Shown: positions 54,936-61,906 of the stretch, one piece after another
Layout: the number at the start of each line of letters is the position of its first letter
How positions within the stretch are numbered: position 1 is the stretch's first letter
Source: Lysobacter soli
GTDB lineage: Bacteria; Pseudomonadota; Gammaproteobacteria; Xanthomonadales; Xanthomonadaceae
Length of the DNA stretch: 64,000 nucleotides
NCBI RefSeq assembly: GCF_003382285.1
Contig: NZ_QTJR01000002.1
Location: 124,001 to 188,000, forward strand
Reading direction: 5' to 3'
Position numbers and translations under genes: made by a program
Notes under the pieces: model-generated
Told to the model about the DNA's origin: nothing
Seen by the model: only the letters and a program-made list of their open reading frames with translations
Databases searched by the model: none

Positions 54936-55660
54936 GTTCGCTGCAGGAATTTGCGCGTGAGGCTGATCTGGCCGCTCAGTCCGAGGTGGAGCGGGTTCGT
55001 AGGCTTACCTACTTCCTGAGCACTACTTCCCAGCAATCAGAAGTACAGTTCGCCGCCGTCATGGCAGCGCTCGGCACCCTACATTTGCCTCAGCCCAATG
55101 CATCACGTCTTCGAGGCAAGCTCACGCTCGCGAATGGTTTTGTCAAGGCGTCCGCGGTCGGCTACGTCAAGCTGCACTTCAAGAAGCTCCGAGAATACGA
55201 GGACCTTTATCCTGGCTTGAAGGAGCCTGATGGCATCAAGTACAAGGTTGGGACGGTCGACGGACGGTATGTGTCACGCTCTAGGATCGAAGAGCTCGCG
55301 GAGATTAATAGTGCAAGCTTCGACCTACAAAAGCTTGTCGCGCTACTGAAAGAGCTGAACATCTGCGCTGTGGCTGACTGCTATTTTTCGGTGGCCATGT
55401 TGGTGCGGTCTATTCTTGATCACGTTCCGCCGATTTTCGGACAAAGGACGTTCAACGAGGTCGCAAACAACGCTGCGGGCACGAAGTCCTTTAAGGACTC
55501 CATGAAGCACCTAAACGAGGGAGCGCGAAAGATCGCCGACGCGCATTTGCATATCCCGATTCGCTCTCATGAAGTTCTACCTAACGAGCGTCAGGTAGAT
55601 TTTTCGCAAAGTCTCGATGTCCTGCTTGCAGAGATTGTTCGTCTCTTGCGTCAACGATAG
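54932..55660 (+). CDS. Hypothetical protein, module gene 2
   Basis: A 242-residue protein. Residues 20-85 (RRLTYFLSTTSQQSEVQF, PNASRLRGKLTLANGFVKAS) resemble the winged-helix part of the preceding protein, including the shared N-A-S and N-G-[YF] positions. The C-terminal half is helical, with VRSILDHVPPIFGQRTFNEV and LNEGARKIADAHLHIPIRS, then a Glu/Leu-rich end. Coupled to gene 1. Composition is AT-richer than the neighbourhood. No catalytic motif was recognised; a defence role is possible for such two-gene islands but not shown. Confidence 0.7.
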   Translation: MSSLQEFAREADLAAQSEVERVRRLTYFLSTTSQQSEVQFAAVMAALGTLHLPQPNASRLRGKLTLANGFVKASAVGYVKLHFKKLREYEDLYPGLKEPDGIKYKVGTVDGRYVSRSRIEELAEINSASFDLQKLVALLKELNICAVADCYFSVAMLVRSILDHVPPIFGQRTFNEVANNAAGTKSFKDSMKHLNEGARKIADAHLHIPIRSHEVLPNERQVDFSQSLDVLLAEIVRLLRQR

Positions 55661-55756
55661 CCGGCAAGCCGACGCGTACTCGCCCGTTACACAGCGCGTG
55701 ACGTCATTGACACGCATCTCCGGCGCGGCCTTCGGCATTGCCCGCCTCAGCAAGTA

Positions 55757-55816
55757 GGGCGCAACAACGTTGCGCCGAAGTAACGCATGAGTAGGCGCAT
55801 TGTCCGATGCGCCTAC
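55757..55816. repeat. Pair of adjacent perfect hairpins
   Basis: GGCGCAAC-AAC-GTTGCGCC (55758-55776) and TAGGCGCAT-TGTCCG-ATGCGCCTA (55792-55815, core arms GGCGCAT/ATGCGCC) lie between the two-gene module and the cold-shock fusion gene. They may end transcription of the module. The second shares its loop TGTCCG with the hairpin repeats downstream, probably by chance. Confidence 0.55.
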
Positions 55817-55898
55817 GCGCTCGTATCGATGCTCAAGTTCTAGCAGCGATAGGCGAAAACGCGCCGGGCATGTCTCCAACGAGGCGAAAGGGATTTCG

Positions 55899-56429
55899 AT
55901 GCGCAAGCACGGCACGCTGGAATCGTGGAACGACGAGCGCGGCTTTGGCTTCATCGCTCCGGCGCAAGCGGGCGAGAAGATCTTCGTCCACATATCGGCA
56001 TTCCCGCGTGATGGTCAGCGGCCGCGCGTCGGCGAGCTGATCTCGTTCGAAATCGAGACCGGGCCCGAAGGGAAATCACGGGCGACGCGTGTCATGCGAC
56101 CGGGCGCGCGGCCGCGTAATCGCGAGCTTGCCGAGCGTCCAAAGCGGCCCGCTCGCGCTCTCTCGGTGATCCTTTCGATGCTCTCCCTCGGCGTGATTGG
56201 CGCTTACGCGTACGGACGATGGAGCAGCTCCGCGGCACCGGAATCCGCCGCAGCTGTCCCGATATCGACCCAGCCGCTATCGGCACCGGCCTTCCATTGC
56301 GACGGACGCACCACGTGCTCGCAGATGACCTCGTGCGCTGAAGCCAAATACTTCCTCCAGCATTGCCCGCACACCACCATGGATGGCAACCACGACGGCG
56401 TGCCGTGCGAGCAGCAGTGGTGCCAGTGA
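55899..56429 (+). CDS. Cold-shock domain / Excalibur domain membrane protein
   Basis: A 176-residue fusion. Residues 1-66 are a cold-shock (S1-like nucleic-acid binding) domain with RGFGFI and IFVHIS motifs. A basic region and a membrane helix at about 88-108 (VILSMLSLGVIGAYAYGRW) follow. The end (about 130-176) is an Excalibur domain with paired cysteines and the calcium loop DGNHDGVPCE. The first domain would be cytosolic and the last periplasmic. The start at 55899 is where the cold-shock domain begins. Such fusions are known in several proteobacteria but their role is unclear. Confidence 0.87.
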   Translation: MRKHGTLESWNDERGFGFIAPAQAGEKIFVHISAFPRDGQRPRVGELISFEIETGPEGKSRATRVMRPGARPRNRELAERPKRPARALSVILSMLSLGVIGAYAYGRWSSSAAPESAAAVPISTQPLSAPAFHCDGRTTCSQMTSCAEAKYFLQHCPHTTMDGNHDGVPCEQQWCQ

Positions 56430-56445
56430 GCCGGCGGGCGCAGGC

Positions 56446-56874
56446 ATGGACGAACTGATCACCACGCTCGTCACCGTCGCCTTCATGGCCGTCGCCCTGT
56501 TTGCGGCGCGGGCCCATAGTCGAAAGGCGAGGGACGAGGTGATGCGCAGCTTCAACGCGCAGGCGTTCGACACGCCCGTTGGGCGCGTCACGGGCGAAGC
56601 CCTGAAGGTCGTCAAGATCAGCAGGCAGCCGATGCAGCTCCGGGGTGACGACCTCTCCACGCTGGGGCAACAAGACCAGCCCTCCGATGCCTTCCTCTAC
56701 TGCGTCGGGCCCGGCCCGTCGTACTTCGTTGCCATCGCGATCGCGCAGACCGGGATCGGCGCGGTGTCGGTGAAGTGGGTCGTCCGGCCGCTCACCGAGG
56801 AACGCATGCGAGGCGCGCTGGTGGGCGATCGCAAGGCGACTGCGCTGGCGTTCGGTCGCGCGACCGAGGCGTAG
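56446..56874 (+). CDS. Membrane-anchored hypothetical protein
   Basis: A 142-residue protein with an N-terminal membrane helix (residues 3-20, ELITTLVTVAFMAVALFAA) and a soluble domain of mixed strands and helices (PSDAFLYCVGPGPSYFVAIAIA, SVKWVVRPLTEERM). It starts 17 bp after the cold-shock fusion gene and may share its transcript. No family recognised. Confidence 0.65.
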   Translation: MDELITTLVTVAFMAVALFAARAHSRKARDEVMRSFNAQAFDTPVGRVTGEALKVVKISRQPMQLRGDDLSTLGQQDQPSDAFLYCVGPGPSYFVAIAIAQTGIGAVSVKWVVRPLTEERMRGALVGDRKATALAFGRATEA

Positions 56875-56921
56875 TCGTCGTCCCCTGTGGCGGCTCCCTC
56901 AAGCCGCGTCAGTGCCGGAGG

Positions 56922-57194
56922 CCGGCGCGCGAGTGATGAACACTGGAACGCGAGGCAAATTGGCTGGCGCGCCAGTGTTTGGGACTGGCGTTCGAGGCTC
57001 GGGAACTCGCGCGCCAGTAAATTTGCCTCGTGCGCCAGTGTCGGAGCCTGGCGCGCCAGGCAAAAACACTGGCGCGTCAGGCTCGAAGACTCGCGCGCCA
57101 GGCAAAATCACTCGTGCGCCACGTTCAAAGACTGGCGCACGAGTCTTTGGAACTGGCGCGTCACGCTTCAGCACTGGGCGCTGCGCCACGGCTC
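56922..57194. repeat. Thirteen 21-bp tandem units with a 12-bp palindrome
   Basis: Units begin at 56922, 56943, 56964 and every 21 bp to 57174, with no indel. Each has a 12-bp box close to CTGGCGCGCCAG, a perfect palindrome at 56964 and 57048, with variants CTCGCGCGCCAG and CTCGTGCGCCAG, followed by a variable 9-bp spacer (for example TGTTTGGGA, TAAATTTGC, GCAAAAACA). The outer units are degenerate. Read as protein, it gives heptapeptide repeats in several frames, none with a convincing start. Confidence 0.9.
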
Positions 57195-57340
57195 GACGTC
57201 CGGCTGTACAGGTTGCGTGCCCATCCCGCGCATCACGAATGTGAGACGCCGCTACCGTTCGCGACTTCGTCGCATTGATCGCGCTCTACGCGAGGAAGAA
57301 CACTCGCCGCCGGAGCCTGAGAACTCCGTACGAAGCGGTA

Positions 57341-57366
57341 ACCCACCTCCGTCAAGGTGGGTTTTT
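57341..57366 (+). terminator. Rho-independent terminator of an unidentified transcript
   Basis: ACCCACCT (57341-57348) with AGGTGGGT (57355-57362), then a T-run to 57366. No plus-strand gene ends within 460 bp upstream, so a small RNA or the array transcript may end here. Confidence 0.8.
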
Positions 57367-57492
57367 GTGCCCAGAACAGCGCGGGCGCAAACTCGACGCA
57401 GTCGCTCTGCGTCGGGAGGGCGGCAGCCATACAACACCCGAAAGGGAAAAGCTGTACGGCCGTTCTTCGTACGGTTTCTTAGCCTCCCGACA

Positions 57493-57517
57493 CCCCTGCG
57501 GCATTCCGCCGCAGGGG
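57493..57517 (+). promoter_or_regulatory. Leader hairpin before the XAC0095-like gene
   Basis: CCCCTGCGGC (57493-57502) with GCCGCAGGGG (57508-57517), about ten bases before AAAGGAG, the ribosome site of the next gene. It could affect its translation. Confidence 0.5.
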
Positions 57518-57540
57518 CACCGCAGTCAAAGGAGCGACTC

Positions 57541-57810
57541 ATGCCAACGAAGTCCCGTCCGGCGCCGGCCCGGACCCTCTGCTACGTCATCAGCGACCCC
57601 GCGCGCGACATCGTGTCGCGCACCCGCGACCAGCTGTCGCTACTCGCCCGCCTCACCGCCGCCCGCGTCCGCCACGACGACGCGGAACTCGAAATGCCCC
57701 AGCCCACGCTCTTCCACGTCCTGCAGACCCTGTGCAACGACCTGGATCACGCACTGCGCGACATGAAACTCCGCTGGCCGACCGGCGAGTCACCGCCGGA
57801 GCGGACGTAA
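57541..57810 (+). CDS. Small XAC0095-like family protein
   Basis: An 89-residue protein. The central part (YVISDPARDIVSRTRDQLSL, LARLTAARVR) resembles the XAC0095 family of small xanthomonad proteins, which have a short beta hairpin followed by an R-x-Q-L-x-L-L-A helix. A good ribosome site (AAAGGAG) precedes the ATG. Function of the family is unknown. Assignment is from memory of the pattern and is tentative. Confidence 0.65.
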   Translation: MPTKSRPAPARTLCYVISDPARDIVSRTRDQLSLLARLTAARVRHDDAELEMPQPTLFHVLQTLCNDLDHALRDMKLRWPTGESPPERT

Positions 57811-57893
57811 TCCGGCTATGCCGCGCACCGGCCTGCAGACGGTGCGCCGGCCAACATGCGGCGCAGACGTCGGCACGGAAGCCTGCGGATGCT

Positions 57894-57922
57894 AACGTCC
57901 GCTTTCGACCCAAAGCGGACAT
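57894..57922. repeat. TGTCCGCTT hairpin repeat A
   Basis: AACGTCCGCTT-TCGACCC-AAAGCGGACATT, immediately before the first orphan gene. First of the set A (here), B (58407-58494), C (58759-58842), D (59361-59386). Confidence 0.85.
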
Positions 57923-57968
57923 TGGCGTCGGACCAAACTGGTCATCTAATCAATGGTGGGCGTCAGGC

Positions 57969-58361
57969 ATGAGCATCGTGGATGAGATTGGGCGGCGTCT
58001 CGGCGTTCTAGCTTCACGCGCCGCACAGGATCGGTACATGGTGAATGCGACGTCAGATCAATACCTCCTCCCGGTAGAGGCCATCAATGATGCGCAGGAC
58101 GTGATCCGCGCACTCAGTGGTTCCGGTCCCATCTCTGCGCTTGAGGGTATGGAGTCAAAAGCCAGGGAAGCAGTGCAGAAGTTTGCGCTTGCTTGGCGGT
58201 CAGAAGAGAACCAGATTGACGCCATGCTCGAGCTGCCGTGGGATGAATTGGTCCTGCGCAATCAGCACTGGCACGCGCTTCGGGGAGCCGCACAGCTGTG
58301 CCTCGTCGAGATTGGGTTTGATCTGGCTCAGTGGGAGCGAGACGAAAGCTATGTGGCTTGA
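57969..58361 (+). CDS. Orphan hypothetical protein, cassette-like gene 1
   Basis: A 130-residue acidic, helical, probably cytosolic protein (DEIGRRLGVLASRAAQDRY, EAVQKFALAWRSEENQ, LEIGFDLAQWERDE-like end). Less GC-rich than core genes. The ATG at 57969 lies beyond hairpin repeat A; earlier in-frame codons run through the repeat and are not used. Flanked by repeats A and B. No family recognised; an immunity-type protein is one possibility. Confidence 0.65.
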   Translation: MSIVDEIGRRLGVLASRAAQDRYMVNATSDQYLLPVEAINDAQDVIRALSGSGPISALEGMESKAREAVQKFALAWRSEENQIDAMLELPWDELVLRNQHWHALRGAAQLCLVEIGFDLAQWERDESYVA

Positions 58362-58406
58362 AACCTCGATCAAGCGGAATCAAACCTCCTCATCGCACGG
58401 CCCATG

Positions 58407-58494
58407 AATGTCCGCTTCTGGCCGATAGCGGACGTTCGACCGGGACGCCCGGCAGCCGGGCTGCTAATGTCCGCTTTCGACCCGAAGCGGACAT
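58407..58494. repeat. Composite TGTCCGCTT repeat B (two hairpins)
   Basis: Hairpin 1: ATGTCCGCT-TCTGGCCGAT-AGCGGACGT (58408-58435). Hairpin 2: AATGTCCGCTT-TCGACCCG-AAGCGGACAT (58466-58494). The spacer of about 30 bases contains a CCCGGCAGCCGGG palindrome. Confidence 0.88.
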
Positions 58495-58520
58495 CGGGCC
58501 GAAGTCCTGGGAGCTGCGCC

Positions 58521-58745
58521 ATGGAAGATGGTGAAGTACTTACGAATTCGTTTCACGTTGAATTCGACGAGGCCACAAACTCATTCCTGATCTACACCAT
58601 CCATGAGGGAGACAAGGCAAGGTGGCCGATCAGAATTTCGCTCTCAACGCTTATGTCTATGGAACGGCTTGAAGCGGAGGCCTTTCTTGGCTCACGCCTA
58701 CTTCTCCTAGTGCCAAGCGCTCGGCGAGCCATTTACGATGCCTAG
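58521..58745 (+). CDS. Orphan hypothetical protein, cassette-like gene 2
   Basis: A 74-residue protein (MEDGEVLTNSFHVEFDEATN, SLSTLMSMERLEAEAFLGSR) that looks like two strands and helices in a soluble fold. It is AT-richer than the surroundings. The ATG at 58521 lies after repeat B; the longer frame translates the repeat itself. It is flanked by repeats B and C. No family recognised. Confidence 0.6.
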   Translation: MEDGEVLTNSFHVEFDEATNSFLIYTIHEGDKARWPIRISLSTLMSMERLEAEAFLGSRLLLLVPSARRAIYDA

Positions 58746-58758
58746 CGTTCTGCGCCGC

Positions 58759-58842
58759 ATGTCCGCTTCTGGCCGATAGCGGACATCGGCCCCGCGGGCG
58801 CACGGCCGATGATAATCTCCACCTACGACTCGAAGCGGACAT
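58759..58842. repeat. Composite TGTCCGCTT repeat C (second hairpin decayed)
   Basis: Hairpin 1: ATGTCCGCT-TCTGGCCGAT-AGCGGACAT (58759-58786). The second keeps its right part CGACTCGAAGCGGACAT (58826-58842) but its left arm has changed to AATCTCCACCT. Confidence 0.85.
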
Positions 58843-58891
58843 GCTCTTTCGGCTTCTGCTTCCCGCTATCCTCGAATATCCCGGGAAGATC

Positions 58892-59317
58892 ATGGCCAGA
58901 TTTTTCGCTCTTGAACCGGAAGTCGCCGGCGGCTGGGGCGATGACACCGAGGTCGACGTCACGGTTCACCCGCCTGTAGTGAAGTCACTTCACTACGCCT
59001 TCAACGGGTGGCTCGGTGACGAACTACTGGAATCGTTTCCGATCTTTCTGGTGTCGGAAGCGCTCGGCCACGCAATGAATGTGGCGAGCCTCACCGGATT
59101 CGTGTTGGCGCCCGTAAAGGTAAGCCTTACCGAGGAGTACCTGGAGATGCAGCCGGAAGTCGAGCTGCCGCCGTTCGTTTGGCTCCAGGTGACGGGCGTC
59201 GCTGGCGAGTCCGACATCGGCCTTTCGCCGAAACATCTGCTAGTGGCTTCCGAGCGCGCGATGGATGTCCTGAGAGCCCATGCCGTGAATCACTGCACCG
59301 TTGCGGCATGGCAATGA
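58892..59317 (+). CDS. Orphan hypothetical protein, cassette-like gene 3
   Basis: A 141-residue protein beginning MARFFALEPEVAGGWGDDTE, with SLHYAFNGWLGDELLESFPI, PPFVWLQVTGVAGESDIG and a C-terminal helix. It recalls a widespread uncharacterised family, often next to toxin genes, whose members may be immunity proteins; this is from memory and not certain. The ATG at 58841 lies inside repeat C, so the start at 58892 is preferred. Flanked by repeats C and D. Confidence 0.7.
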   Translation: MARFFALEPEVAGGWGDDTEVDVTVHPPVVKSLHYAFNGWLGDELLESFPIFLVSEALGHAMNVASLTGFVLAPVKVSLTEEYLEMQPEVELPPFVWLQVTGVAGESDIGLSPKHLLVASERAMDVLRAHAVNHCTVAAWQ

Positions 59318-59360
59318 TCGACCTGAGTGCGGTCCAGGACGCCGGCAGAGCTAGCGAGCT

Positions 59361-59386
59361 AATGTCCGCTCCTGGCCGATAGCGGC
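59361..59386. repeat. TGTCCGCT repeat D (hybrid, single hairpin)
   Basis: AATGTCCGCT-CCTGGCCGAT-AGCGG: the left edge matches hairpin 2 and the right part hairpin 1 of the composite repeat, as if formed by recombination between them. It is directly before the HIT gene. Confidence 0.8.
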
Positions 59387-59427
59387 CCCTCGACCCTCAC
59401 CCATCTCGACTCCACCGGAGACACCAG

Positions 59428-59940
59428 ATGATCGAGCTCCCCGTCCGAGACCCATGCGACCTGTGCGAAGTGGCGGGGCGCGAAGACCGGTGGGCGATCA
59501 TCGAGGAAGGCGAGCACACGCTGACGGTCATCAACCCGTGGCAGTTCGAAGTGGGGCAGTGCTGCGTCATCACGCGTCGGCACGTCGCGACGTTGCTGGA
59601 TCTCTCGGCCGAGGAATGCGCGACGGTGCTGGGCGCGGCGAAGCGGGTCGCGGAGGCGCTCGTCCGGAGTTACCGGCCGCTTGGCATCCTCACGTTCCAG
59701 AACAACGGGGTGTACAGCGGACAGGAAACCCCGCACTTCCACTTCCACGTCGTGCCGCGGCAGAACGGCAGCGACTGGGGGATCGGTCCGCCGCAACTGG
59801 CGACGTTCGATGGCGCCGGACGCAAGGCAGGCACTGCGCATGATCCGAGCGGCGATGCGCGACGTCGCGAACGCGTCCAGGTATCGGCCGCCCAACTTGC
59901 CGCCACCGCGGCCCTCATCCGATCGAACCTGCCGAACTGA
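59428..59940 (+). CDS. HIT family protein
   Basis: A 170-residue histidine-triad protein, nucleotide hydrolase or transferase. The triad is HFHFHVVP, with the QNNGVYSGQETPHFH segment before it. Near the N-terminus are two cysteines (DPCDLCEV), a possible zinc site as in some HIT proteins. It extends about 50 residues past the triad, longer than HinT. Substrate unknown. Codon use returns to the host pattern here. Confidence 0.9.
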   Translation: MIELPVRDPCDLCEVAGREDRWAIIEEGEHTLTVINPWQFEVGQCCVITRRHVATLLDLSAEECATVLGAAKRVAEALVRSYRPLGILTFQNNGVYSGQETPHFHFHVVPRQNGSDWGIGPPQLATFDGAGRKAGTAHDPSGDARRRERVQVSAAQLAATAALIRSNLPN

Positions 59941-60052
59941 CGGCGGCGAACCTGCTGGTCTGTCCGCGGCGAGGACTGCCTAACGCCGCACCGCTTCGCC
60001 TCGCCACCCGCGGCATACTTGCGAACATCGCCCAGCACCCACCGGAGGCTTC

Positions 60053-61306
60053 ATGCGTCGTCGCGATTTCCTCAGTGCCGCGGTCGCCTCCTGCGGCGCG
60101 CTCATGCTTCCCGCCGGGTTGGCGCTGGCGGCGCCGGCGGGCGTGGCCGGCCTGACGTCGCTCACGGTCGGCACGAAGCCGATCCCGCCCGAAGAGCGCA
60201 TCGCGCGCATCGCCAAGCTGCAGCGGCTGATGGTCGAGCAGGAGATCGGCGCGCTGATCGTCGAGTCGGGTTCGAGCCTGGATTACTTCACCGGCGTGCA
60301 GTGGCATCGCTCCGAACGCACGACGGCCGCGGTGATTCCGGCGCGTGGCGACGTTGTCATCGTGACGCCGGCGTTCGAGGAACCGTCGATTCGCGAGACG
60401 CTGGCCGTCAGCGGCGACGTGCGTCCATGGAACGAACACGAAAGCCCGTTCGACCTCATCGTCGGCGCGCTGCGCGACCGCGGGGTGAAATCGGGTGCGA
60501 TCGCCTTCGAATCCACCACGCGCTTGTTCATCGTCGATGGCGTGCGCGAGGCGAGCGCCGGCGCTTACCGTATCGTGTCGGGCGACGCGCTGGTGAAGGC
60601 CGTGCGGCTCATCAAGTCGCCGGCCGAACTCGCGCTGATGCAGGCGGCCAACAACGTCACGCTCGCGGCGCTGCGCTACGTGCACGACAACGTGCGCATC
60701 GGCATGCGGCCGGAGGAGCTCGGCGCGATGATCGATGCCGCCACCGCGGCGCTCGGCGGCGAGCCGGGCTTCGCGCTCGTGCTGCTCAACGAGGCCAGTG
60801 CGTATCCGCACGGTTCCAAGCAACCGCAGACCGTGCGCGAGGGCTCGGTCATCCTGATGGACGTGGGCTGCACGGTGCACGGCTACCAGTCGGACATTTC
60901 GCGCACGTGGGTGATGGGCAAGCCGACGGCGAAGCAGCGCAAGGTCTGGGACACCGTCAAGCGCGGGCAGGAACTCGCCCTCGCCACCGCGAAGCCGGGC
61001 GTCCCGGTGGGCGCGATCGACGACGCCGTGCGCGCCATGTACGAAAAGGAAGGCTGGGGCCCCGGCTATCGCCTGCCGGGCCTGTCGCACCGCACCGGCC
61101 ACGGCATCGGCCTGGACGGCCACGAGCCGCCGTACCTCGTGCACGGCGACGCCACGCCGCTCGCGCCCGGCATGTGCTTCTCCGACGAGCCGGGCGTCTA
61201 TATCCCCGGCGAATTCGGCATCCGCATGGAAGACTGCTGGTACATGACCGAAACGGGGCCGAAGCTGTTCACGCAGTTGGCGAAGTCGATCGACGATCCG
61301 ATCTGA
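60053..61306 (+). CDS. M24 family metallopeptidase (Xaa-Pro peptidase-like), Tat-exported
   Basis: A 417-residue protein. MRRRDFLSAAV followed by a hydrophobic stretch and ALAAP is a twin-arginine signal. The creatinase-type N-terminal domain comes next, then the pita-bread catalytic domain with all five metal ligands: Asp in LMDVGC, Asp in QSDISR, His in RTGHGIG, Glu in SDEPGVY and Glu in RMEDCW. Likely a periplasmic proline peptidase; being folded with its metals before export would explain the Tat signal. Single gene. Confidence 0.92.
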   Translation: MRRRDFLSAAVASCGALMLPAGLALAAPAGVAGLTSLTVGTKPIPPEERIARIAKLQRLMVEQEIGALIVESGSSLDYFTGVQWHRSERTTAAVIPARGDVVIVTPAFEEPSIRETLAVSGDVRPWNEHESPFDLIVGALRDRGVKSGAIAFESTTRLFIVDGVREASAGAYRIVSGDALVKAVRLIKSPAELALMQAANNVTLAALRYVHDNVRIGMRPEELGAMIDAATAALGGEPGFALVLLNEASAYPHGSKQPQTVREGSVILMDVGCTVHGYQSDISRTWVMGKPTAKQRKVWDTVKRGQELALATAKPGVPVGAIDDAVRAMYEKEGWGPGYRLPGLSHRTGHGIGLDGHEPPYLVHGDATPLAPGMCFSDEPGVYIPGEFGIRMEDCWYMTETGPKLFTQLAKSIDDPI

Positions 61307-61310
61307 CGAC

Positions 61311-61805
61311 TCAGTCGACGCGCCGCCACACCGACACGGGCACGCTGCCGTCCGGGCGCGGCGGCACCTTGTAGCGCAGCTCGGCGCCGTCGAGCGTGTA
61401 TTCGCGTTTCTGCGTCGTGCCTTCCCAGTTCGGGAAGGACGAACCCTCGATCGAGAAAACGAGCAGCCCGGCCGATGGGTCGATCGAAATCGCGCCGTAA
61501 TGCGTGCTGCTGCCCATCACGGCCGAGCGCATTTCGTCGACGCCGCCTTCGGCCTTGTTGTCGGTGGCGAAGCGCGCGCGCTCTGACTTGAAGATCTGCA
61601 GCGAATAGCGCCCCTGCGCGTCGACGATGAGCCTGCCTTTGGGCTTCTCGCCGTAATCGCGCGCGGTGGTGCCGTCCGGCAGGAGCTTGTCTGCGGCGAC
61701 CAGTGTCCAGGTGCCTTGCAGCGGGAAGGCGAGCGGCGCCGGATGCGCATCGCGCGCAGCCAGTCCCGCGAGCATGGCGACGAGTGCGCCGGTGAGCAGT
61801 TTCAT
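61311..61805 (-). CDS. Lipocalin-like domain protein, secreted
   Basis: A 164-residue protein with a signal peptide (MKLLTGALVAMLAGLAARDA) and a predicted beta-barrel of the lipocalin-like type: LQGTWTLVAADKLLPDG at the start, KPKGRLIVDAQGRYSLQIF, and YGAISIDPSAGLLVFSIEG. This family often appears in enzymes' neighbourhoods as a ligand-binding protein. It is divergent from a LysR regulator that probably controls it. Start at 61805; the upstream frame is not conserved. Confidence 0.82.
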   Translation of the reverse strand: MKLLTGALVAMLAGLAARDAHPAPLAFPLQGTWTLVAADKLLPDGTTARDYGEKPKGRLIVDAQGRYSLQIFKSERARFATDNKAEGGVDEMRSAVMGSSTHYGAISIDPSAGLLVFSIEGSSFPNWEGTTQKREYTLDGAELRYKVPPRPDGSVPVSVWRRVD

Positions 61806-61857
61806 GACGATGTGACCTCGTGGTCGGGAGCGAACCCCCACGATCCTAGGCCGCTTG

Positions 61858-61876
61858 ATGGATTCGAAAAATCCAT
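61858..61876. promoter_or_regulatory. Candidate LysR operator
   Basis: Perfect inverted repeat ATGGATT-CGAAA-AATCCAT in the 101-bp region between the divergent lipocalin-like and LysR genes. Its position suits both autoregulation and control of the target. Confidence 0.55.
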
Positions 61877-61906
61877 CTAGAACGATATCTGCCATTACGG
61901 AATCGA

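Larger units (their letters stand above)
56875..57540. other. Gene-free region with palindrome array, terminator and leader
   Basis: The first 320 bases are the 21-bp array (56922-57194). A rho-independent terminator lies at 57341-57366, ending an unseen transcript, perhaps a small RNA. Between it and the next gene is a leader with a strong hairpin (57493-57517). Frames are open through the array on both strands only because the unit is 21 bp. Confidence 0.7.

Noticed and set aside
56922-57194. 21-bp array as a CRISPR
   Set aside because: Units of 21 bp with 9-bp spacers are far too short, the box is itself palindromic and degenerate, and no cas genes are present.
56887-57230. Open frames over the array as a repeat protein
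   Set aside because: Several frames are open on both strands because the unit is a multiple of three. None has a convincing ribosome site or a conserved non-repeat domain.
57894-59386. Repeats A-D as integron attC sites
   Set aside because: There is no paired RYYYAAC and GTTRRRY at the ends of the hairpins, no integrase gene in the window, and the element is made of two hairpins rather than one attC-like structure.
59978-59995. GCCTAACGCC as an integron recombination half-site
   Set aside because: The partner GTTAGGC-type site is missing nearby; a 7-base match by chance is likely.
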